DNA from: Sulfurovum sp.
Lineage (GTDB): Bacteria > Campylobacterota > Campylobacteria > Campylobacterales > Sulfurovaceae
Assembly: GCA_003978395.1 (NCBI GenBank)
Contig: QNZV01000020.1
Location: 1-5,235 of the forward strand
Length of the DNA stretch: 5,235 nucleotides
Direction: 5' to 3'
Under the pieces are notes generated by a model that saw only the letters and a list, made by a program, of their open reading frames with translations, did not search any database and was not told the DNA's origin. Position 1 is the stretch's first letter; each line of letters starts with the position of its first letter. The translations under genes and the position numbers were made by a program. Of the stretch, positions 1-4,652 are shown piece after piece.

Positions 1-345
1 CCTTTAATTGATACCGAGCCATTTTATCTAATCGAAAATCAAGAAGAGATAGCCAAAACTCCATCAAATAGTGTATTGAAAATAGAAAAATTTGATATAG
101 AATTGATGAAGTATTGTCAAACAAATGCTCTAATATATATGGTTGACGTAACGAATATAAAAGAGGCAATATTTGCTAATTTAATAGGTGCAAAATATAT
201 AAAAGCTTCTAAATCTTTAGCCAAAGAGTTAATGCCTATTGCACAAAACTATCTGTTTGATGCTCAAATTTTAGGGGTTATCTCTAATGATTTAGAGATA
301 GAAGAGTTAGCAAAAGCCAATGTAGATGGAGCATGGTTTAAATAA
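1..345 (+). CDS. Unrecognised protein, C-terminal part (5' end outside window)
   Basis: The frame is open from the first base to the TAA at 343-345, giving 114 visible codons, so the gene very probably starts upstream. A TTG at 76 is a possible internal start but has no convincing ribosome binding site. I do not recognise the family. There is no signal peptide or membrane segment in the visible part. The pattern alternates hydrophobic strands and helices: strand-like 43-50 (ALIYMVDV), helix, strand-like 64-69 (AKYIKA), helix, strand-like 88-94, then a helix ending in a short strand near AWF (111-113). Such beta-alpha repeats recall the phosphate-binding half of TIM-barrel aldolases, for example the KDPG aldolase type, but no active-site lysine motif can be assigned, so this is only a fold guess. 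It runs tail to tail into alr with an 8-bp overlap, leaving no room for a separate terminator. A real gene is likely; its function is unknown. Confidence 0.72.
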   Translation, partial: PLIDTEPFYLIENQEEIAKTPSNSVLKIEKFDIELMKYCQTNALIYMVDVTNIKEAIFANLIGAKYIKASKSLAKELMPIAQNYLFDAQILGVISNDLEIEELAKANVDGAWFK

Positions 346-1342
346 CAACTCTTTTTATATCTTTGTGCAGTTGGGTCATTAGCTCATAAGAGATGGTCTT
401 TAACTGTTTTCCTGCACTTAGTGCATCATCAAATATACATATCTCTTCTTTTGTACTCTCTAAAATAATATAATCCATCGAGACCCGACCAAGTAAGGGT
501 AAACCCTCTGCTGTAACAAAGGGTTCAAAGTCATTACTTCGCATCCATCCATCGCCATAACCCAAATCATATGTAGAAACAGTCATCTCTTTAGGAGCTT
601 CAAATTGCCCTCCATAACCGACTCTCTCTCCTTTTTTTAGAGTTCGTGTAGCCACTTTTTTTGCCCAAAGGGAGAGAACAGGCTTTAGTTTTAACGTTTT
701 ATATAGAGTAGGGAGTTCAGAATATCCATAAGCACCAATTCCAAGACGAATCATCTCTTGATGATTACATGGTAGACGTAAAGAGGTAGCAGAGTTAAAA
801 GAGTGATAACGTATATTTTTAAATCCATGTAAGATTATCACACTTTTGACTATTTCAAATCTCTTTTGTTGCCAAAAGAGTTCGCTACTCAATTCATCTG
901 CTGAACGATTGTGGGTCATTACCCCTTTTAAAATTAACCCTTTATTTTTTATCTCTTTGAGTGCTATTTCAAGTTCATCCATAGAGATACCATTTCGGTG
1001 CATTCCTGTATCGACTTTAAGCTCAACGATTGAGCCTTTCTCGGCTTTTGAAATATCCTCTAGGGAATTTAAAGTAAATGAGCAAACAGTATCACAAATA
1101 GCTCTCTCTCCAAGTACTAAAATATGTTTAAAATAGGGTTTGATAATTTGGGCTTCATTAAAAGTACGCACCACAGCTTGAGTAAGCCCAAACTCTTTGG
1201 AAAGTTGTGCCATAAGTTCTAAGCCATGACCATAAGCGTTGTCTTTTAAAACAATACCTATACTCTCTTTTGAACCAGTTTTTGTTAGAAATTGAGATAG
1301 ATTATGAAAGAAATTTTCTTTGTTTATTTTTATAAATGCCAT
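338..1342 (-). CDS. alr: Alanine racemase (PLP-dependent)
   Basis: Alanine racemase (EC 5.1.1.1) interconverts L- and D-alanine in the cytoplasm and feeds D-Ala-D-Ala synthesis for peptidoglycan. The 334-residue product shows the family landmarks in order. The PLP lysine is K33 in VLKDNAYGHG (31-40), with Y37. The DTGMHRNG segment is at 111-118, where R116 matches the arginine that contacts the cofactor pyridine nitrogen. H180 and the NSA segment (183-185) follow, then the RLGIGAYG segment (199-206), the second catalytic tyrosine Y243 in RVGYGG, GYGDG (261-265) and GRVSMD (285-290). The C-terminal YELMTQL...RVVI matches the usual family end, so the protein is complete although shorter than the common 360-390 residues. 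The ATG at 1342 is chosen because AFIKINKENFFHNL is a typical Alr N-terminus. No Shine-Dalgarno sequence precedes it; a TATAAT box lies immediately upstream. The gene is transcribed divergently from the ATPase gene. Confidence 0.96.
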   Translation of the reverse strand: MAFIKINKENFFHNLSQFLTKTGSKESIGIVLKDNAYGHGLELMAQLSKEFGLTQAVVRTFNEAQIIKPYFKHILVLGERAICDTVCSFTLNSLEDISKAEKGSIVELKVDTGMHRNGISMDELEIALKEIKNKGLILKGVMTHNRSADELSSELFWQQKRFEIVKSVIILHGFKNIRYHSFNSATSLRLPCNHQEMIRLGIGAYGYSELPTLYKTLKLKPVLSLWAKKVATRTLKKGERVGYGGQFEAPKEMTVSTYDLGYGDGWMRSNDFEPFVTAEGLPLLGRVSMDYIILESTKEEICIFDDALSAGKQLKTISYELMTQLHKDIKRVVI

Positions 1343-1347
1343 GAGGG

Positions 1348-1353
1348 ATTATA
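1348..1353 (-). promoter_or_regulatory. -10 box of alr promoter (TATAAT), possibly leaderless
   Basis: On the minus strand a perfect TATAAT lies only five bases before the alr ATG. DNA upstream of it is T-rich with no good -35, which is the known pattern of epsilonproteobacterial sigma-70 promoters. With normal spacing, transcription would begin at about 1341-1342, on the start codon itself. Seen: the box, its position and the lack of a Shine-Dalgarno. Inferred: promoter activity and a leaderless mRNA. Confidence 0.55.
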
Positions 1354-1388
1354 GCTAAAAGGAACTTGAAAATGAAAATAATAAAATG

Positions 1389-1442
1389 TTAATTCATGAT
1401 TCAATAGATGTTAACTCATGTTTTAACTCATGTTAACTCATG
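1389..1442. repeat. Four copies of a 10-bp direct repeat TTAAYTCATG
   Basis: TTAATTCATG occurs at 1389-1398 and TTAACTCATG at 1411-1420, 1423-1432 and 1433-1442. Start-to-start distances are 22, 12 and 10 bp, close to multiples of one helical turn. The cluster lies in the divergent alr/ATPase intergenic region, just upstream of the extended -10 box of the ATPase gene, covering about -72 to -19 relative to its likely start point. Such iterated short sites in a promoter suggest a protein-binding array. Alternatively the copies arose by replication slippage. The regulator is unknown. Confidence 0.7.
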
Positions 1443-1445
1443 ATA

Positions 1446-1454
1446 TGCTATGAT
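1446..1454 (+). promoter_or_regulatory. Extended -10 promoter box of the ATPase gene
   Basis: TGCTATGAT is an extended -10 element (TGn followed by TATGAT, one change from TATAAT). The last base of the hexamer is at 1454, so a start point at about 1461 is expected. This coincides with the A of the preferred ATG. No Shine-Dalgarno lies before that ATG, so the mRNA may be leaderless. No good -35 is visible; the upstream space is occupied by the TTAACTCATG copies. Confidence 0.5.
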
Positions 1455-1460
1455 TCTACT

Positions 1461-2714
1461 ATGTATATAAGTAGAAGTATTACCCCAATAGTCTTTGAAT
1501 TGTTAGACGATTTTAGAATAGTCTCGATAAATGGACCTCGTCAAAGTGGAAAGACAACACTCTCTAAAGAGATAGCCAAACAAAGAGGTATGGAGTACTA
1601 TACCTTTGACAATGATGCAACATGCCTAACAGCTAAAAACAACCCTATTAATTTCATAAGACAGCTCTCTAAAAGCCCTTGTGTTATAGATGAAATTCAG
1701 CTTGTTCCTGAGGTTATTTCTGCTCTAAAAATTGTAGTAGATGAAAAAAATGAGACAGGAATGTTTTTACTTACAGGAAGTGCAGACCTTTTTAAAATGT
1801 CTGCTATTAGAGAATCTTTAGCAGGTCGTATGGTTGGGGTATCACTTTTTCCTCTCTCTTATTTTGAATTGAATAATACTCAGAAGAATATGGTAGATAT
1901 GCTTTTTAATCAAAAAATTACTTCATTTAAATTTATAAAAAAAGAGTATGAATCTATGGTAGAACAGATGATAATAGGTGGTTACCCCTCTGTACAAGGA
2001 AAATCAGTACGTTCACAAGAGAGTTGGTTTGAGAGTTACATAGAAGCAAGGATAGAGAAAGATTTATCTTTAGTTAAAAAAGTAAGTCGAGAGAATAAAT
2101 CAGAGATTAACAAGCTTTTACGAATTTTGGCAACGATGACAAGTAACCTTTTAAAATACAGTTCCCTCTCTAAACATTTAAGCATCAAGGACACAACGGT
2201 AAAATCAGATATTGAGATACTTGAAGCTCTTTTTTTACTAAAACGAATTAATCCCTACTTTACCAATAGAGGTAAACGAGAGGTAAAAACACCAAAAATT
2301 CAGTTTATTGATACAGGTTTGGTTGCAAATTTAGTAGGTGTTGATACGCATTCACTTATTGTCTCACAAAGAGAGATGTTAGGAAATTTGGTAGAAAATT
2401 TTATCTATGCTGAATTGCTAAAACATACAACTTATTCTAAAAAGAGTACAAAAATCTACCACTATCGTGATGGAGATTTTGAAGTGGATTTGGTACTAGA
2501 ACAGAAAAATGGAAACATCGTAGCCATAGAGGTAAAAGCATCTTCCACACTTAAAACAGAGTACTTAAGAGGTTTAGTACGCTTGGCACAAAATACAGGG
2601 GATAATTTTAAAGCAGGGTACATCTTTTATGGTGGAGATGAAATTTTACCTATGAGCCGAGATGGCTATGACTTTTGGGCAATTCCTTTTGGGGTTTTGT
2701 TTGGGGAAGAGTAG
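1461..2714 (+). CDS. AAA-type ATPase with C-terminal DUF4143 (PD-(D/E)XK-like) domain
   Basis: This belongs to the COG1373-type family of predicted AAA ATPases fused to DUF4143; cellular role and substrate are unknown. In the 417-residue product, Walker A is GPRQSGKT (25-32) and Walker B is CVIDEIQ (74-80, D77 and E78). A sensor-1-like TGSAD is at 105-109 and a conserved LAGRM with R123 at 120-124. The middle part (about 218-283) reads as a winged-helix region leading into FIDTGL (282-287). The C-terminal domain has GNLVENFIYAEL (308-319, E312), EVD ending at D343 and AIEVKAS (355-361, E357 and K359). These match the acidic/E-x-K pattern of a PD-(D/E)XK nuclease-like fold, so catalytic residues appear intact. 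The frame extends back to an ATG at 1440, but 1461 gives the usual family start (MYISRSI...) and fits the promoter. The TAG stop lies inside the left arm of the downstream inverted repeat. No partner gene is evident, and it looks like an accessory gene. Confidence 0.88.
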   Translation: MYISRSITPIVFELLDDFRIVSINGPRQSGKTTLSKEIAKQRGMEYYTFDNDATCLTAKNNPINFIRQLSKSPCVIDEIQLVPEVISALKIVVDEKNETGMFLLTGSADLFKMSAIRESLAGRMVGVSLFPLSYFELNNTQKNMVDMLFNQKITSFKFIKKEYESMVEQMIIGGYPSVQGKSVRSQESWFESYIEARIEKDLSLVKKVSRENKSEINKLLRILATMTSNLLKYSSLSKHLSIKDTTVKSDIEILEALFLLKRINPYFTNRGKREVKTPKIQFIDTGLVANLVGVDTHSLIVSQREMLGNLVENFIYAELLKHTTYSKKSTKIYHYRDGDFEVDLVLEQKNGNIVAIEVKASSTLKTEYLRGLVRLAQNTGDNFKAGYIFYGGDEILPMSRDGYDFWAIPFGVLFGEE

Positions 2715-2816
2715 GTTTGACTATGTCAAACGTTAAATCTCAGCTTTAATTTTATGGCAATTTTAAATACAAAAATAATACAAACAAATTTTGACGTTTG
2801 ACATGGTCAAACCTAC
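2711..2816. repeat. REP doublet (REPIN/BIME-like) with inverted 23-bp arms
   Basis: The left arm (2711-2733) and right arm (2794-2816) are inverted copies with one mismatch in 23 bp, separated by 60 bp. Each arm is itself hairpin-forming: GTTTGAC-TAT-GTCAAAC at 2715-2731 and GTTTGAC-ATG-GTCAAAC at 2796-2812. Each begins at its outer edge with GTAG (CTAC on the plus strand at right). A GTAG foot next to a short palindrome, in inverted pairs about 100 bp long, is the known design of REP sequences and REPINs mobilised by RAYT (Y1 transposase-like) proteins. The repeat structure is directly seen; the REPIN label is inferred because no genomic copy number or RAYT gene can be checked here. The 60-bp spacer is very AT-rich and has a weak promoter-like stretch (AATAAT at 2774-2779) that could serve aguA. 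As RNA, the element could fold into one long stem or two small hairpins. Confidence 0.7.
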
Positions 2817-2820
2817 GGAG
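2817..2820 (+). promoter_or_regulatory. Ribosome binding site of aguA, abutting the REP arm
   Basis: GGAG is separated by five bases from the ATG at 2826, which fixes the aguA start. It begins at the very next base after the right repeat arm ends (2816), so hairpin formation by that arm would place a stem directly beside the Shine-Dalgarno sequence. Confidence 0.75.
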
Positions 2821-2825
2821 AAAAT

Positions 2826-3824
2826 ATGAAAATTTTACCTGCCGAATGGCACAAACAGAGAGCTGTCTTAATGGCATTTCCTCATAAAAATAGTGATTGG
2901 AACAGTAATCTAAAATCGGCACTTGTTCCTTTTATTCGTATAGCACAAGCGATAGCTTATAAAACTTCTGTCTATATTATTTGTGATAGTAGGCAAGAGA
3001 TAAGTAGTCTCTTTTGCTCTACACGCAATATGAGCTTTATTGAGTTGCCTACAAATGATACATGGATTCGAGATTTTGGCTATATCTCTATTGTTGAAAA
3101 TAATGAATTAAAGCTTTTAGACTTTAAATTTGATGCTTGGGGTGGGAAGTTTGAATCTGCTTTGGATAATGAAGTCAATCGAGTTTTACATAAAAAAGGG
3201 TATATGGGAATAACCCCATTAAATAGCATTGATTTTGTGTTAGAGGGTGGGGCGATTGAATCGGATGGATTGGGAACAATTTTGACGACAACATCATGTC
3301 TGTGTAATAAAAATCGTAATGGTGGACTCTCTAAAGATGAGGTGGAGAAGAAGTTAAAAGAGTATTTGGGTGCAAAAAGGGTTTTATGGCTTGATTATGG
3401 ATATTTAGCTGGAGACGATACCGATTCACATGTAGATACTTTGGCTCGATTTGTGAGTAAAGATACGATTATGTATGTTGAGTGTAGTGATGTTGATGAT
3501 GAACATTATATGGAGCTTCAAAAGATGAAAGAGCAGTTAGAAGGGTTTAGAACGATTGAAAATAAAAAATATAATTTAATTTCTTTACCTATGGTTTCTG
3601 CTAAATTTGATGATAAAATGAGTCGATTACCTGCCACTTATGCCAATTTTTTGATTACAAATGGGGCTTTAGTCTATCCCACTTATTCTGTGAAAGAGGA
3701 TAAATTAGCTCATAAAATTTTTAAAGATTTTTTTGTGGATAAAGAGATAATCCCTGTGGAATGCTCACGTTTAATTGAAGAGGGTGGTAGCCTTCATTGT
3801 TCTACAATGCAGATTCCTTTTTAG
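2826..3824 (+). CDS. aguA: Agmatine deiminase
   Basis: Agmatine deiminase (EC 3.5.3.12) hydrolyses agmatine to N-carbamoylputrescine and ammonia, a cytoplasmic step in putrescine synthesis from arginine. The 332-residue protein belongs to the peptidyl-arginine-deiminase-like (guanidino-modifying) superfamily. Landmarks in order are LPAEWHKQ near the N-terminus, NDTWIRDFG (77-85) with the substrate-binding D83, FDAWGGKF (102-109), LEGGAIE (139-145) with E140, and the TTTSCLCNKNRN stretch (154-165). DDTDSHVDTLARF (197-209) supplies H202 and D204. PATYANFLI (269-277) and the terminal GGSLHCSTMQIP (320-331), carrying the catalytic cysteine C325, complete the set. Length resembles the short H. pylori HP0049 enzyme rather than the 360-380 residues common elsewhere. 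GDDTD and DFGY replace the more usual GDETD and D-x-GP, which is mild divergence. The next pathway enzyme, aguB, lies about 0.8 kb downstream on the same strand, but the lipoprotein gene intervenes on the other strand. Confidence 0.93.
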   Translation: MKILPAEWHKQRAVLMAFPHKNSDWNSNLKSALVPFIRIAQAIAYKTSVYIICDSRQEISSLFCSTRNMSFIELPTNDTWIRDFGYISIVENNELKLLDFKFDAWGGKFESALDNEVNRVLHKKGYMGITPLNSIDFVLEGGAIESDGLGTILTTTSCLCNKNRNGGLSKDEVEKKLKEYLGAKRVLWLDYGYLAGDDTDSHVDTLARFVSKDTIMYVECSDVDDEHYMELQKMKEQLEGFRTIENKKYNLISLPMVSAKFDDKMSRLPATYANFLITNGALVYPTYSVKEDKLAHKIFKDFFVDKEIIPVECSRLIEEGGSLHCSTMQIPF

Positions 3825-3946
3825 CGTTTAAAATAGTATTGCACAGCATCCTTCCATGAAATAGATTGACTTCCCCAAGTATGAATATCAAGAGAGATGC
3901 TGAGCAATAGTATTTTTAATACTCTTTTATTTTGTTTTACTTCCAA
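3821..3946 (-). CDS. Possible small reading frame or gene remnant, 41 residues
   Basis: On the minus strand a 42-codon frame runs from a TTG at 3946 to a TAA at 3823-3821. It overlaps the 3' end of the lipoprotein gene in another frame and the last four bases of aguA. The product has a basic start (KQNKR), a short hydrophobic run (VLKILLLSISL) and a protein-like tail (DIHTWGSQSISWKDAVQYYF) ending in KR. The composition looks like real protein, perhaps a short secreted peptide or the residue of a lost gene. The start is weak, with no Shine-Dalgarno, and the region also forms an imperfect inverted repeat. I do not recognise it. It could equally be chance. Confidence 0.22.
   Translation of the reverse strand: MEVKQNKRVLKILLLSISLDIHTWGSQSISWKDAVQYYFKR
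3830..3916. repeat. Imperfect inverted repeat, 21-bp arms, between convergent genes
   Basis: Arms at 3830-3850 and 3896-3916 are complementary at 19 of 21 positions, with one G-G and one A-A mismatch and a 45-base loop. The element sits between the convergent aguA and lipoprotein genes. As RNA it could act as a two-way terminator stem: TATTTTT follows on the plus strand and TATTTT ends the stem on the minus strand. A small non-autonomous mobile element is another possibility. The arms do not resemble the REP arms at 2711-2816. Confidence 0.6.
3909..3937 (+). terminator. Candidate weak terminator of aguA
   Basis: AGTATT-TTT-AATACT (3909-3923) forms a 6-bp AT-rich stem followed by a T-rich run (CTTTTATTTTGTTTT, 3924-3938). 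It lies about 85 bases after the aguA stop and would act on plus-strand transcripts. The stem is weak, and its left side is shared with the right arm of the larger inverted repeat, so the two folds exclude each other. Confidence 0.35.
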
Positions 3947-4511
3947 AATTTTGAGTCCAATAGATACCATAAGTACTATCATTATTTAAGACAACAGCTA
4001 CACCTATCTCTTTATAAGTATCTTTCATAATATTGGTACAGTGTTCAGGGCTATTTAGCCACTCTTTCATGACTTCTTCTAAATTTTTTTGACCCCCTGC
4101 AATATTTTCTCCTACAGAGTAGTAGTTTGTATAACCATTAGCAAGAATACGTTCAAAAAATTTACTTGCTTTTCCATTACCTGTGATGTCATATTTTGTT
4201 CCTGAACCTAAGTGTGAAAAAGTATCACTGTTAGCTAAATCATTGGAGTGTTCTAAAGCTGAGGCATAGAGTTCATTGTTCCATATCAATGGATGAGTTG
4301 CTTTCATAAATCCACGGTTTGGGTTATTTGGGTAACAATCTCTTGAAGTAGAACGAGCTTTATTAATTGCATCTAGGAACTCTTGTTTAGTGATATTTAT
4401 CTTTGTTAAGTTTCCTCTAGTGGAGTCTAAAGAAGCTTCTCCACAACCAATTAAAATAAATGTACTGATGATAAGTAGATAAGATTTATTCTTTAAATTA
4501 AGTTCAAACAT
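3927..4511 (-). CDS. CAP/SCP-domain lipoprotein
   Basis: This is a secreted CAP-superfamily (SCP/PR-1-like) protein anchored as a lipoprotein. The 194-residue product begins with a short signal: charged residues, a hydrophobic stretch (11-22) and a lipobox LIGC ending at C23. The next residue is glycine, so outer-membrane sorting is plausible. The CAP domain fills about 44-190: EFLDAINKAR, HPLIWNNELYASALEHSNDLA with H88, FSHLGS with H100, then GYTNYYSVGENIAGG with E135. These are followed by EVMKEWLNSPEHCTNIM (H157), IGVAVV (169-174) and YWTQNFG (184-190). The His/Glu set of the CAP pocket is present. C59 and C158 may form a disulfide. Biochemical roles of bacterial CAP proteins are mostly unknown. 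The ATG at 4511 is preferred to the in-frame one at 4529 because GAGGAG lies five bases before it and the signal peptide then has a normal length. It is divergent from aguB and convergent with aguA. Confidence 0.9.
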   Translation of the reverse strand: MFELNLKNKSYLLIISTFILIGCGEASLDSTRGNLTKINITKQEFLDAINKARSTSRDCYPNNPNRGFMKATHPLIWNNELYASALEHSNDLANSDTFSHLGSGTKYDITGNGKASKFFERILANGYTNYYSVGENIAGGQKNLEEVMKEWLNSPEHCTNIMKDTYKEIGVAVVLNNDSTYGIYWTQNFGSKTK

Positions 4512-4516
4512 GCTAT

Positions 4517-4522
4517 CTCCTC
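4517..4522 (-). promoter_or_regulatory. Ribosome binding site deciding the lipoprotein start
   Basis: On the minus strand GAGGAG is followed by five bases and then the ATG at 4511. The upstream in-frame ATG at 4529 has no such sequence, so this site decides the start. Confidence 0.75.
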
Positions 4523-4545
4523 GCTCCATATGTTTTATATTGTGT

Positions 4546-4554
4546 AGTATAACA
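4546..4554 (-). promoter_or_regulatory. Extended -10 promoter box of the lipoprotein gene
   Basis: On the minus strand TGTTATACT is an extended -10 element preceded by T/A-rich DNA without a clear -35. The predicted start point is near 4539, giving a leader of about 28 bases that includes the Shine-Dalgarno and excludes most doubt about the 4511 start. Confidence 0.5.
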
Positions 4555-4625
4555 GATTTAAACTTAAAATAAAATTTAATATAAAAAAATAATATTAAAT
4601 AAATAATCTCTAATTACTAAAGATA

Positions 4626-4634
4626 TGTTAAAAT
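4626..4634 (+). promoter_or_regulatory. Extended -10 promoter box of aguB
   Basis: TGTTAAAAT is an extended -10 element in the very AT-rich divergent region. The expected start point near 4641 leaves a leader of about 12 bases before the aguB ATG at 4653, with only a weak purine-rich ribosome site (AAGTAAG). It shows that aguB can have its own promoter, separate from aguA. Confidence 0.45.
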
Positions 4635-4652
4635 TAATCAAAAAGTAAGTAT

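Noticed and set aside
846..1136. Open frame of 96 codons on the plus strand
   Set aside because: It lies wholly inside alr on the opposite strand, is rich in serine and phenylalanine as antisense frames of AT-rich genes are, and has no ribosome site.
1389..1442. CRISPR-like array
   Set aside because: Units are only 10 bp with spacers of 0-12 bp, far too short for CRISPR repeats and spacers.
1440..1460. Upstream ATG adding seven residues to the ATPase
   Set aside because: It falls inside the last TTAACTCATG repeat and upstream of the predicted transcription start, and the family N-terminus fits the ATG at 1461.
2796..2803. TTGACA-like -35 box inside the right repeat arm
   Set aside because: A -10 at normal spacing would fall on the aguA ribosome site and start codon (about 2821-2826), where there is no good hexamer.
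4512..4529. Upstream ATG of the lipoprotein gene at 4529
   Set aside because: The added residues are charged (MERGDS) and are encoded by the Shine-Dalgarno region of the better start at 4511.
4574..4600. Inverted repeat ATTTAATAT / ATATTAAAT with a 9-base spacer in the aguB upstream region
   Set aside because: It is made only of A and T in a stretch that is almost wholly A and T, so such a match is expected by chance; I do not call it an operator.
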